Assembly: GCF_003171515.1 (NCBI RefSeq)
Contig: NC_089399.1
Coordinates: 3,596,001 to 3,660,000, forward strand
Source: Pyrenophora tritici-repentis
Taxonomy: Eukaryota > Ascomycota > Dothideomycetes > Pleosporales > Pleosporaceae
Reading direction: 5' to 3'
Length of the DNA: 64,000 nt
Positions 1-12,209 of this stretch are shown here, one piece after another. Within the stretch, counting starts at the first letter, position 1. The number at the start of each line of letters is the position of its first letter. Made by a program: the position numbers and the translations under genes. Under the pieces are notes generated by a model. It searched no databases and was not told the origin of the DNA. It saw only the letters and a list, made by a program, of their open reading frames with translations.

Positions 1-1265
1 TATCTTATGAAAATCTTCTGCATTTGTTGGGGGCATTGTTTGCATTCCAGTGCTGCAGTATATGGCCCTTTGTGTGGATGCGCTCATGATTGTCGGTGTG
101 CTTACCTTTTCACAATGTGCGATATCGTCCCACTGTCCTGCAGAAACCGAAAGAACAGCACCGGGGCTTTCTTGTGACAAAAGAATCTTGGTAGTCGGCA
201 TCTCTGATAGCTGTGCGTTCAATGTGGGAGAAGTCGTGTGAATGGTCGCTGATCCGGTGCTGGAATCTTCGACCTGCACGTGCACGTTATCGAAAGATTG
301 CATACTGCGTGTCTAAGGCAACTGGCTGCAGGTGCGCGGGTATTGTTTGTCTAAGAAATCTCAATTAGCCTTGTCGTAACAGATGTAGAGTTTGGTTGTG
401 CGTTTGGTGAGTAACGTGGCTTGAGCCTTCCGCAGTTGCTAGGGTAGCGCGGAGCGACCGCTGAAGGGGTCCACAGGCACCTTTAACACAACCTCGATCC
501 ATTGAGCGGATCTCGGCAAACAATAGCACGGTTCAATGTCTGGCTATTCATTGTTCTTATTGCGCTCTTTGTTCGAGTTGTAAAATTATGGTTGACCGTT
601 CATTGTTTGTGCACCACATACCCCTCCATAGGGAAATCATCCACTGGTCACTCAGGTGTGTTCTGCAAATACACCAAGAATACTTAAAATTTTATATGTC
701 ACATAACATTCTTGTTGATTGCTGTGGGTAGATCATACCGGATGCACCCCATATCCATGTTGTAGATGAGATGATATCGACAACGGTATAATTCTACCTA
801 CTTGGACAACTGCTCGCGAACATTAGATATCCGTATCTATATAACATCATATGTACCCCCCTTACAACTCCCCTTATATAAGATTGAGATGACGGTATTA
901 TATGCATGCAACACGGAGCCTCTCAATGTGCCCGGTTTGTCGAGATCATGTCAAAGTGTCACCCTCTTTCACTCAGTTCCTCAAACGTCTGCACCCCCGC
1001 TTTCTCAGGCGCTAAACACTCACACTCACTTATTCTCTCGCCTTGACGTCACACATAATAATTGCGCGCCAATTGGTTCAAGATAATAGCACGTGGGCTA
1101 CAATTAGCGTACAGCGGCGGTTTTCGAGCGAGCCCACTCTGTTTCGTCAACCTTGGTGTTTCTTCCTGACCTGCGATTGACCCTAACAACAACTCTGATT
1201 GCACATCGACTCTGCAAGACATCTGTTGAACCTCCAATCTCCATTAAAATCCTTGAAATCCAACC
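1..1265. other. Intergenic, no gene recognised
   Basis: Only short open frames without recognisable protein character occur here. The sequence is AT-richer than the coding regions. The last 60 bases upstream of 1266 are pyrimidine/A-rich, as is usual for a fungal 5' leader. No repeat, tRNA or transposon end was seen. Confidence 0.5.
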
Positions 1266-2990
1266 ATGAGCCACATCTCCCGAACTACTGCCCCTGGCAG
1301 GCTCAGTCGCGTGGACAGCAAGTTCTCCCTCCTCAAGCAACGCATGAACACGTCGATTCGTTTCGCGCGAAGCGGAGATCAGAACGCGCACCAGACGTAT
1401 ACCGACACAATGCTTCGCCATAGCACCCACCGCCAGACTCTCACTGACAGGATGAGCGCACAGCGGCAGAAGTATCGCGAGCGCATTGCTCTCCAGCGAC
1501 GCGGCCTCCAACACCCACCCGCGGAACGTAAGAAGTCATAATCTTTGAACAGTTATCGCCCACTACATCACCTCTCGGTGCGAGAGCGCCAGGGCTTTCA
1601 GCTGAAGCAGCAAATGACCGAGCGCGCCCATCGCTACGATAAGGCAATGACACTCTACAATGACACTGCGCAGAGTTATACCCTACTTCGACACCTCACT
1701 ATGCTAATAAACTTCGCCCTCGTTTATCTCCTCAGTTCATATATTCGGAATAGCCAGACCGAGTTCGAGTCCCTTGCGAACAGCCTGTTCAATTGACTCG
1801 AGATGGCGGTCCCACACATCACAACATTGGGTCCGGGTTGCCTTCCAGTCAGCTGGTGCTGGGAGGCACTCGAGAAGCTCCACACCTACCTGCACACAGA
1901 GGTGGAGTATAGCCATATTCCGAACGAGTGGTCCAAGTACCGCAAGGGAATCGAAGAGCTCGCACGGATGGCGACACTTGTCACCAACAAGCCCGACGCG
2001 GTACTCGTCTCTAACGTGACCGCCATGAAACATGAACACGAGGGTACTTCCCCTATCCAACAACAAGACGTTGATATGCTGTCCACCATCTCCTCCATCA
2101 TCATCATGGAAGACGAACACGAGGATGCTTCCCCTCCACAACAACAAGGTATTAACATATCGTCGAACACCGACATCTCCTCCATCACCGCCATCATATT
2201 TCCCGAGGATAGCTGTAGTATAGCGGGCACTACGGTGTCGGGTCCAGCTATGCCCCAAGCACACCCCGAGGATAGTTTGGAAGCCGTATCATCACATGAT
2301 ATGACTACTATTGGCGATGTGGCGTCGCCAAAGGAGCCTGAGTCCTTCACTACACATGATGTTTCATCACAGTCGTCGGCATCTAGCGGACCAGAAGCAT
2401 CTACTACACCTGTCCAGTCGTTGCCAAAGACACCCGAGACTATCACTGCAAGTGGAATTCCACATCAGTCATCGACGATCACCGAGTCATTGGCACAGAC
2501 TGTGCCCACGTCGCTGCCCAACCAAACCGTTAGTAAAGGCGCGATTCGGGCTCAAATTATGAATGACACCGGTCGGTTTGATGTCAACTCGATATCTAGC
2601 ATGGAGGATTTGATCTTCGTGCTAACTCACCATCGTCATAACATCATCCGCATCGCATAGGCAAAGGCCCGTCGTGAAAAGATGATGGCTGGTTTCAAGA
2701 TCAACGAGGTGGACATTGAATTCCTACTTCAATCTTGCCAGTACATGTTGGCCCACGCCAATGAACCATGGCTTGATACGAATGATCTGTATGAAAAGGC
2801 GAACAAATGGTGCGAAGACGAGATCACGGGTATGTGGCGACTGGAGACACAGCTTGAAGCTGAGGGCGGCAACCACCGACCCGAGGCGGTAAAGAAGCTT
2901 GAAGAAGAGGTGCACAAATTTTATTGGCTGTTCTACGTGCCGACAGTGAGAAAGGTAAAGCCGATAAGGAGGAGCATTCATGGCGGATAG
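1266..2990 (+). pseudogene. Hypothetical protein frame broken by three in-frame stops
   Basis: One reading frame runs from the ATG at 1266 to the TAG at 2990 (575 codons) and is interrupted only by TAA at 1539-1541, TGA at 1794-1796 and TAG at 2658-2660. Protein-like sequence continues across each stop: an Arg/Gln-rich basic N-terminal part, a helical part just after 1803, a long Ser/Thr/Pro-rich middle, and a charged helical C-terminal part (2682-2990) ending in a Lys/Arg-rich tail. I do not recognise the family. Introns do not explain all the stops. A 57-bp GTAAGA...GAG intron (1528-1584) would remove the first in frame but has a poor acceptor. A 42-bp in-frame GTG...TAG segment (2619-2660) would remove the third. 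Nothing plausible removes the TGA. The stops are consistent with CAA, CGA and CAG changed by C-to-T. It could also be a gene with introns I misread. Confidence 0.5.
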
Positions 2991-3565
2991 GCGATTTGTT
3001 CTTTGTCTCTACTTTGTACATATGACTTTTGAGCTCCCATTGAGCTGACACAGTGTCTTGGATGTCTTTGTTTCTTGTCTTTTGCCCCTCAATCACGATA
3101 CCAGTTCATAGAAAGAATGTTTTACGTCGAAACAACCCCCAAAATCCTTGATGTTACTCGCAAACTTGAAATGGTGAATGCCTTGGGTCACGTGGCGACT
3201 ATAAACAACCTTTCCCTCACGGCCACCACTCAACGCCAAGACAGCGCCTGGCCCACGCCTGATCGATTTTACACGACGCGCTAATGATCTCCCCCGCCTA
3301 CCCTATCACTGCACCCACTGCGCCCTTTGCACCCATCCGTTGCGCTTCCCCACTCCACATCAACCACGTGCTACTGGCAACGCGTTATTCGACTTTGACG
3401 TCACGCGCTAATCTCCCGCGTACCCATCACTCCCGTTCTTGCACATATATATTGCAGCTCCCCCCCCCTCCCCCACCCCACCCCCAAACTCATCCACACC
3501 CACACCCACACATACCTGGTCACCAGTTCCTGTTCAAGTGCGACATCGCCCAAACATCCCAGAGG
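2991..3565. other. Intergenic / promoter of the CCCH-finger gene
   Basis: No gene is seen. A C-rich tract at about 3457-3510, with runs of up to nine C and CCCA/CACACC repeats, lies about 60-110 bp upstream of the next start codon and is a plausible core-promoter pyrimidine tract. A TATA-like TATATAT sits just before it at about 3444. Confidence 0.4.
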
Positions 3566-6500
3566 ATGTCGGGCATACCCCCCCTCCGCATCCCCTTCAA
3601 GGAAGGTTCCCCCAAGGGAGGTTATAAGCGCACTTATGCAGCCTACCTTGATCAAACTACCACTCCCACTGGTCACCATGTAAGTGCCCTCGTCCCATCC
3701 TCCTGTCCGCGCGACGCTGCTAATACTATTTATCAGAACATAGTCGCGGCATCATCCACACTAGCAGTTCCCCAGGGTCTTCGGACCGACAACGTAAGTC
3801 ACTGTCATCGTTCATCATCTGAAGGCATGATATTGACAATGTCCCGTAATAGAAAACCTATCTCCCGTACCCTAATGGGTTAGACCCCGAACATGCTCGC
3901 AAGGCGCACGAGACGCCTGAGTTTCTCGCAAGGGCTTCTTACGCATATCGATTCCTAGGAAGCAGGCTTTGTAACAAGATTGCACATCTTGACACTATTC
4001 ACCTCAACAAAGTGCGGAACAACAAACCGCTATCTCAGATACCTCGGCAGACACGGGCCAAAAGGTCGACGAAGGATAAGGTGGCGGAAATTGGCCAGCG
4101 TGTGGAGGCTTTTGTGCCCCTCTTTGATCCTCGAAAGGTTGCACCCACTGTGACTTCATGGTCCTCTACATCTACTATGGCAACCCCTCCCACGCCTTTT
4201 GAACCGGTCGATCTAATACCTCCCGTCACAACCTCTTCTACTCCTATCGGTGCAGATACGTCCACAATTTCTGTCGCAATCACCTCCGCATCTCCCTCTA
4301 CATCTCCCTCCACATCCCCTCACGCTACCTCTCAGAATCCGACAACCCAGGCCATCACTACAATTTTCACTCCTGCGGCAGTTGATATTGAACAGGAGGT
4401 GCCGCTAACGACCACTGATATTACTGTCGAAGTGGACGATGAGAGCAGTTCTGGAAGCAACGTTGACGATGATACCGCTGTCTCCTTTGTAGAAGAGCCA
4501 ACTGCCCAAGACCCTGCCGATATCGTGAAAGAAGATGGCAACAACTTCAAAGATAGTGGAATCTTTATGGAATTTCCTGAGTCTTTCGAGGTAGACGATG
4601 TTGAGGCAGTTGCGCAACAGTTGTCTAACTCTGTTGATGTGAGCGACGATGATTCGGTCACGCAACAGTCTCCAGCATCAGAGTCGAATGAACACATTTC
4701 TTCAGCCAGCAATGAAAATGGCAATGCTATTCTCGACAGCGTCGTTATGTTAGATGCTGTTGCTACCGTTGTTGCCGTCGAACCAACTTCCGATGATATC
4801 ATCGACATACAAGAGGCCAGTCAGAGCAGCTTTGGCAGCAACATTGAGGATCTTTCAAGTACTCCGGAGTCTTTCGAAGCTCTCGATAACTTCATGAACC
4901 GTGTCGCACAACTCGAGTTTTATGAGGGTTCATTGGATGAGATACGGACTCGCCTTATGAACATCATAAAGGATCATGATGCCGAAGAACCTGAAGATGA
5001 CAAACGCCCCACGAGGCGTATCTCCAAATGGTTTAAGAAATACATGGGCAACATCGCGGAAGTTTTTCTCCCCTTCGAATATAATCTGGACGAAGCCAAT
5101 GGCTTCAAATCAGAATGGTTCAACCAGTCATGCTGGTCAAAACCCAAAGATTGCAGCAACTTGCTCCGCGCCCTTTTGTTGCTTGAATCCATGTTGGTCT
5201 GGTCATTTGAGAAGATCATCCACAAAGAGGACAAGCAAAAGGTCACGCGAGCACTTGGTCGAATTAGGAAAGGGTTCCCAGTGGAGGATCTATGCTTGGA
5301 AATGAATACTTCTTGCGATATCCGGAAAATCATCGACGAGAGGAATGCCCAGATCTGGAAGGCCGAGAATTCGAATGAGACTCGCAACAATCTCTTGGCA
5401 GCGAGCAAGCTCAACCCAACCGATATCTCGAAGCTGCTCATTCTTGCTGAACATGCACCGGGTGGTGATACTGAAGTCATGGGCACTCTTCGCATTATTC
5501 TTCGGAGAATCTGCGGTCTACTTCTCTACAACGGATCAGAGAGCGAGATTTGTCTTCCAGGATGGCCCAAAGTAGCTCGAAAGCCACCCAAGGCCCTCCA
5601 CACTACGTCCACGTATGAGTTCCTGAAAGACTTGCAAGTCCAGAGTTTCGTCTCGGACTTTGAACACAAGTTCTCCGTCGTGGCCCAGCTGAATGGGCAA
5701 GCACTGGCAGATGTGAGGGTTGTACATTGTCTACCTTTGGTTCGCAAGGTTCTGCAAAATCTGACACTCTCCGAGGACGAATGCCGCTCCAAACTCCACA
5801 AGTTTTTCGATGTTGACTTCCCTATGTTGGGTAGTTCCAATATCAATGATATCTTGAAGGAGGGGCTGTACGACTATGCAACATTAGCACGACTTCTCGG
5901 TTACTTAACATGGCTGGATGCGCTGCTAGATCCTTTCCGCAACAATATTTTGGCCGAGGACGTGAGTTACCTGATACCTCAAATGCAAACGATCTGCAAT
6001 GAGCGAGACAGAGTCATTACTCCCGAATTAGAGTTACAGTATCTGGAGATCCGGAAAGCCAATCCTGAGGCCAAGACAGCAGTGACTGAAACCGTTGATG
6101 AGGCATACAAAGTCTTCTACGAACATGTGAACAAGATTCGCAACTCCAACCGTTTGCGATCCGCATTGGCTAAATCGATCAATTTCGGAACAAGTCACGA
6201 GAAGGGCCTCACGAGGCTTATTTTGGCGATCGGGATGACTGCAGATCCTTGCGAAAACATTGATCTTGTAAGAGAAGTTCACGACACTTTGCAACACATC
6301 TGGAAGACTCTCATCTTCGGCGATTCTGGGTGCATTTCTGGAAGTGGAGGCGCTAGTGGTCTACCGAAGCGGGCAGATATGTCAGAGTATCTCGACGAGT
6401 TGTATCGAAAGCCCGGTGTCGGTAGCTGGGGTAGCTTCCTCGCCCACCTAGATGATCCTGATGTTGATATGATCAACACGATGCAGAGAGATGATTCCGT

Positions 6501-8433
6501 ACAGCAGGATGATTCTGAGGTTATGATCCTCCAAATCTTTGACGAGTCTTCCCTGACGATCCCGGCTAATCAAGATGCTCAGGGAGTGCTTACACCCGAG
6601 AGCTACGAAAACGTCAACGTTGATCCCAACAAGAGTGAATTTGGCTTTTGGAGCTTTGATGAAGACAAGTTTCTAAAGTGGTCTAACATTCACATGACCT
6701 ACTTGGACAACATCACTGCCTTGGTCACAGAGATACCGGAAGGTGGTCATAACGACAGATCTTTGCTCAGGCAGGTTTATTATCGCAACCGGACGTTTGA
6801 GCACATCGAATTGACTAGAAAACGCATTGCATTGTACCTGAACAGCCATCAACGTTCAGCTGCCATAGATGAAATGCTTTCGATACTTGATCATCGACAG
6901 AAGATGATGAACCAGATTCAACCTCGCGTCCAGCATCAGTCGGATCTCTCTAAGAGGCCGTGCCCGATGGTCAACACGCAGGAAGGCTGCAAAGACCGCG
7001 TAGCAGACGTATGCCAGTACAACCACGATAACGAAGGCAAACGTTGCAAGTCAGACCAGGAAGGCAAGGTTTGCAAGTTCAACGAAAAGAATAAGTGTTG
7101 TTACGTGCATCTCTCCCCCGAGGAGAAGTTGGCACAACAGGCGACTCAAGGTCCTTCCCAAGTCATATCTGGGAATTTCAACCGACCATGCCCGTACGTT
7201 AACAAGCCTGATAGCTGCGCTGGAGAACTCAACGGCGTCTGCTTGTTCTCCCACATGAACAAGGGTAAAGTGTGCAAGAACTTCGCCGAGGGCAGAATTT
7301 GCAAATTTGGCGATACCTGTAGCTTCATCCACCAGCAGGATCAGGCTTCTGGATATTCTCAAGCAACTGGTTCGATGTCCCCAGCTACAGACGGACCAAA
7401 GAGCGCAAAATATTTCAATGCTTGTTCGTTCGTGAACCGCCCGTCGGGATGTAACAAGGGAGATTTGTGTGCTTACGATCACTCGCTGCAGGGTGTCCTA
7501 TGTCCGGTTCAGAACTGCTCTGGAACAGGATGTGTATACCTGCATAGCTCTAAGTCCCGTAAACACACCAATCCAAGCAACACGGCTGGTGGGTATGGGC
7601 AGATTCAGTCACCAGTAGCATCACAACAAGGCCAGCCGCTTCCCACACCGAGGACGCAGGGCTCGGGTCTCCAACAGCACATCAACACTCCTGAGCGCAA
7701 AGCTACCATGAAAGAACGCATCAAAGCAGAGCATACGAAAGTGCAATCCCGGCGCCAAACACCAGCTCCGAATGCACCTAAAGGCCCGCGAAGCATGCAG
7801 CAACAGACCGGGTCACTGAACTGGCAGCCGCAAACCCCACTTCCTCAGCAAGATGCCATCTCAAGCGGTGCTGCATCTCCATTTGGCCAATTCAACAGCT
7901 TTCAGGGATTCCAGAACACCCAGCCAAGTGGTGGCTTTGGGTCCTCCCGCGGCCGGCAGATTCAAACCCCTGCTGAAAGGTGGATCGCGTTCCAGAAAGA
8001 CTGCGAGAAGACCTTCAGAAGTTCGAAAGCACGAAGCTCTAAAGCCTATGCAACTAGACGTGAGGGCCTCGCACCTCACAACAGCCGCGATGGCAACCAG
8101 TCATCTCAGCACAGCTATGGCGGCAACCACTCATCTACACTAGGAAATGTCGCATTCCAGCAGAGCAGCGGAAACAACCAAACTTTTGGACATGGCTACA
8201 ACCCATTCCAACAGAGCCGCAACGGCAACCAATTCTTTGGGCAAGGAAATGCCGCATCCCAGCAAAACCGCGGAAGCAACCAGCCATTCGGTCATCGAAA
8301 CCACGCAACTCAGCAGAACCGCAATGCTAACCAGTCCCAAGGCTTTAGCGCGAAACGCCCATGCGACGACGATGTAGAGATGACAGATGATGACATCCGC
8401 CCCAAGCGCTCTCGCGGCTGGCGCAAGCATTGA
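3566..8433 (+). CDS. Large multi-CCCH zinc-finger protein (1583 aa)
   Basis: Exons join(3566-3679, 3737-3793, 3853-8433). Both introns (57 and 59 bp) have GTAAGT donors, and the first has a CTAAT branch site; both junctions are phase 0. Residues about 40-330 are Ser/Thr-, Pro- and acid-rich and probably disordered. About 330-1000 is a mostly helical region of unknown fold. About 1090-1290 holds three cysteine/histidine repeat blocks, each of two finger-like units; several fit C-x8-C-x5-C-x3-H, for example the unit starting near 7273. This is the classic CCCH RNA-binding finger. The C-terminus is Asn/Gln/Gly/Phe-rich with FG dipeptides and ends in an acidic then basic patch that could be a nuclear localisation signal. 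RNA binding is likely from the family; a role in mRNA export or turnover is only inference. I recognise no close named homologue. The second exon encodes just 19 residues. Confidence 0.8.
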
Positions 8434-8768
8434 TGCAGCCCTTTCATTCGACTACCCCGATCCTCATACCAAGTCGGGCGTCGAGGTCACCGCCACCATT
8501 CAACTTTGCGATCAGCGGAAATTGAGCTGGTAAGCTCCATGGAGGAATATCAAGTTGAAAAAAAATTAAGATAAAAAAGCGACTGTTGCTATCATTCCCC
8601 GCTAATCACAGCTACAAATCATCTCACGTAGCCAGCCTTGCTCGAAGGGGACGCCCTGAGAGCAAGGTGCCAGCATTCCGGGAGACGTCTCGGTATGTTA
8701 GGCGCGTGAAGATGAGGAGTGGCTGTGTATCTGTGGGGAGTCATAGGCAGTCGCACAAAAACACATGG

Positions 8769-8876
8769 AAAATGGGAGAAAGACAAAAAAATTTCAAAAT
8801 GGGAGAAAGGCAAAAAACATTTCGAAATGAGAGAAAGACAGAAAGCATGTCAAAATGGGAGAAAGACAAAAGAAGA
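8769..8876. repeat. Degenerate ~28-bp tandem repeat, 4 copies
   Basis: Units of 27-28 bp with the core AAATGGGAGAAAGACAAA recur four times, separated by A-rich spacers such as ATTTC or CATTTC. Copies differ by a few substitutions. Related GGGA/GACAAA motifs continue more loosely to about 9040. Confidence 0.7.
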
Positions 8877-9184
8877 TCAGTATGGGAGACAGACCAAACG
8901 AATCAGGTGAAGATGGAAAAGAAACAAAAGCAGGCGACTGTGGGAAACATGGAAAACCCTGAGACGGCGGCAGAGATAAGAAAGATGTGGAAGGCATCAA
9001 AAGCATCACAAAGCGAAAAGATGTGAGAATGGGCAACATGGGAAAAAGATGGGAACCACTAAGATGAAAAGGAAGGAAGTGGCAAAGGCAAAAACACGGG
9101 GAAATCGGACAATCACAACAGGACAGGGAGAATGCGGAGGACGAAACCAGTGGGGAATCACCAAACACAACAAAAAACAAAAGA

Positions 9185-9370
9185 CGGGGACTACGAAGAA
9201 CAAAAAACCAAAAACACACCAAAGACAAAAAGATGGGGACTATGAAGGACAAAAACCAAAACATACCAAAGACCAAAAGGCGGGGACTACGGAGCACAAA
9301 ACAATCAGGACTACGAAGAAAAAAAGCTGGGGACTACGAAGGTCAAAAACACAACAACATACCAAAAAGC
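9185..9370. repeat. Degenerate tandem repeat with GGGGACTACGAAG core
   Basis: The core GGGGACTACGAAG or a one- to two-base variant occurs about five times, spaced by roughly 25-50 bp of A/C-rich sequence containing ACCAAAGAC motifs. It looks like an expanded, decaying minisatellite and not like coding sequence. Confidence 0.6.
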
Positions 9371-9759
9371 GATGGAGAGGAGCAACGAAACAGAAGAAAC
9401 AAAAACAACAGAAAGAGCGGAGAGTCCTGCTCAGACTCATCACCCCGCAAGCACCACAACAGGTGCAAACCAAAGACAAAAAAACACAAAAACCTGAACC
9501 AAACCAAACAACCACCTACCACACCATTCCACAAAAAACCTCTACCACCAAACTTTTCGACCTCTTCGCTCACCTCACAAACGACACGAGTTTCACAATT
9601 ACCTACTCTCGTCAACACGCCAACTAAACGCCACAACACCAAAAAACATACGAATTTTCGCCCAAAATTCCACACGAATACGCCAAGTGCTTAAACTCTC
9701 AAAAACTCAAACGCACTCAACCGGTTCCAACAAAGGAACCTCTTAGCCTTACCTCACAC

Positions 9760-9785
9760 AAACAACAACAACAACAACAACAACA
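9760..9785. repeat. (CAA)n microsatellite
   Basis: About eight uninterrupted AAC/CAA units, just downstream of the minisatellite region. Confidence 0.85.
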
Positions 9786-10219
9786 GACCACCAGAGTTCA
9801 AAAGTTCAAAAAAATCAAACATCGTTTCCAACCAGCCAGCCAGTCGGCTAGCCAGGTAGCGGGTCTGCGAGGTTCCTGTTATTTCATTGTTCTCATTCTT
9901 CCATTTCTTGATTGCGTTCGGCAAGGTTTACTTCCATGACGACGGAGAGTCCTTTCTGAGACAGATACCCACTCCGTCTACAAGCGTGCATTGTTTCCTT
10001 GCATTCATATCATTCCAGGCGTTTTGCATGAGCTCAGTCGCGTCCGTCGACGAAGAGAGAGAGAGAAGGGTTGGAAAAAGTGGAGGATTTCCTACATGCT
10101 GCATATCTTCTTGATCTCTTTCTAATATACAAAGTTCAAAAATGCAATTGGTTCTTCTATATCTATCGTACAAAGTATTCACGTGAATGTAAGTGGTGTG
10201 TGAGTGATGCGATGCGATG

Positions 10220-11775
10220 CTACAATGCTTTCTCGGCTGCCTTTGCGGCTTCGAGACGCGAGTGGATGTGTGGGGTAGCCTGGGTTCTAGCAGCGTGCGG
10301 CTTCATGATCTGACGCAGTATGGCTCGTCGAGGCAGAGTGATCCTGCTGAAGAGGACAACCGCGCCGGTCAAGAGGGCGAGAGCTCCAGCTTGATGGGCG
10401 GAAGCTAGCCATGTGGGGACCATGTAGATGAGTGTGCTGATACCGAGGGTGACCTGTAGAGTTACCAAATGGACCATACCCTGGACGCCTTTGTTAGCTT
10501 CCTTTGGTAGTTTTGCGCGCACGCCTTTGGCAAAGCGGGTGTAGGCAAAGAGAGACATGATGGCAGTGAACGTGGTGGTGGCGAGGATGCGGTGGTCGAG
10601 CTGAACGAAAGAAGGGTTCTCAAGCATGTTGCGCCAAACTAGATCTGACTGATCAGGGACGTGGCTGTAGAAGGGGTCCAACAGCTCCTTCTTGGGCGGT
10701 GCTAGTCCAAGGCCCATCCATGGGAATTCGTTGTAGATCAGACCAGCATCGAGACCGGCGACAAGGGCACCAGAGAGGGCAGTGGTGAAGACAAGGAGAG
10801 TAAGACCAACGACAGAGCCTCTAAAGACACGGAGAGCGGGGTGCTGCAGCGCTTTGATAGTTTCGGCAGCTTCGGCGGGGTCCGCTAGCATGCGGTGTTC
10901 TTTGAGGATGGAGAGACCAGTGAGGACCATGGAGCAGTAGACAGCAAAAGCAGTGCCAAGATGAGCAGTCAATCGATACTGGCTGACACGTGGGTGGCTG
11001 CCGGGTTCGAAGAGGTCGTCCTTGAGCCCGCTCTTGACCATCCACCAGCCAATGGCGCCCTGGAAGCCAATCATGCCGCAAATACCAACGAGCTTCCATG
11101 CGACCGCCGGTGCAACTCTACGACGGGCGATGAAGTAAGCAGTGGGCAGGAGGAAAGTAACACCGATGACGCGACCCCATAGTCGATGAGCCCATTCCAT
11201 AAAGTAGATTTGCTTGAAGTCGGCCATGTCCATACCAGAGTTGAGTTGTGCAAACTCAGGCGAAGATTTGTATTTTGTAAACTCGCTATCCCACTCGGCC
11301 TGGCTCATTGGCCATAGTGAGCCAGTGACGGGACGCCATTCGGTGATGCTCAGCCTGAGAAACTTAGCAGGTGCGAGGGATGAGGTGTTGGTCGTGCCTA
11401 CCCTGACTCTGTGAGTCGAGTCAAGCCTCCAAAGACGACTATACCAAAAACGCTCGCAGCACTACCCAGCAGCCAGTATGCGACGCTCTTGGAGCTGGTA
11501 TTTGGGAAGGTACTCGATTTTCCCTTAGTCGTGGCTACCTCTTCCGCCAGTATGACTCTCCCCGCATTCGACGCATCAATAGTGGCGCTGTTCCGCAACG
11601 GCTGGGTCGATTTCCATCTCACCGATTGCAAGACAGAGGGTCGGGACGAAGATCGTGGAGCGGAGACGGCAGATCGAATCGGCGAGTTGAGGCATGGTCT
11701 GGATACGAATAGGCGGCGCGAGAGTCGAGGTGCAGCACTCCGCAGCTGCGGGAATGCTTGGAATACTGAAGCCAT
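10220..11775 (-). CDS. COX15: Heme A synthase, mitochondrial
   Basis: Exons complement(join(10220-11354, 11402-11775)), 502 aa. The 47-bp intron splits a glycine codon in a conserved motif that reads GGLTRLTESG then LSITEWRPVTGS across the junction, which fixes the splice sites. COX15 hydroxylates heme O to heme A for cytochrome c oxidase in the inner mitochondrial membrane. The first 75 or so residues are Arg/Ser-rich with no acids, a typical mitochondrial presequence. Several hydrophobic segments follow, with conserved histidines in the motifs FMEWAHRLWGR, RLTAHLG, LDHRILA and SAHQAGA that are the expected heme ligands. Length matches fungal orthologues. It is divergently arranged with the BTB gene at 12210. 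Confidence 0.95.
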
Positions 11776-12209
11776 GGCAGCAACCTCTGGCAGGGAGGAA
11801 AGAACGACTCAAGTGATCATGTCATTGACTTTGGCTTTTCGGTGGTTCGCCGGCGGGACGCCAAGCAAAGATCCCTGCATATCGCAGGTTGACAGGCGGA
11901 AGCGACGTCCAGCGCCCGACCCACTCCGCATCACCGCAACTGCATCACCGGACCCTTCATAGTGAAGATCGCCGTTGGCCAGCACGACAGCGTGATGCAC
12001 CCAGCCTCGACTCGTGATTTTTTGCCATCTTCTCCGCCGCTCCCTATGTGCGACTTTTATCATTTTCACCTGTGTGCGTGACCTTGTCGTCCCTCCAAAT
12101 TCTCCGGCTTTGACTGGTTCTTTTTCCATCTCATCCAGGGCGTATTTGTCGCAAACACACCGACCAAACTTCACCCCCCATGTACTTCAAACCCAGCATA
12201 TAGCATAGC
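11776..12209. promoter_or_regulatory. Divergent promoter, COX15 / BTB gene
   Basis: The 434-bp gap separates the COX15 start codon (minus) from the BTB-protein start codon (plus), so promoters for both must lie here. A CT-rich stretch at about 12014-12130 is consistent with a fungal core promoter for the plus-strand gene. I see no specific operator. Confidence 0.45.

Larger units (their letters stand above)
8434..10219. other. Long low-complexity intergenic stretch
   Basis: No convincing gene lies between the CCCH gene and COX15. From about 8750 to 9700 the plus strand is very poor in T: first A/G-rich, then A/C-rich. This opens long spurious frames on both strands made of Lys/Thr/Gln or Phe/Leu/Cys. 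Two families of degenerate tandem repeats and a CAA microsatellite lie inside and are listed separately. Confidence 0.6.

Noticed and set aside
1755..1775. tRNA B-box-like GAGTTCGAGTCCC
   Set aside because: No matching A box, acceptor stem or cloverleaf could be found around it, and it lies within the broken hypothetical gene.
8794..9515. Long Phe/Leu/Cys-rich minus-strand and Lys/Thr-rich plus-strand frames
   Set aside because: They arise from strand-asymmetric low-complexity repeats; no start context, no domain, repeats out of phase.
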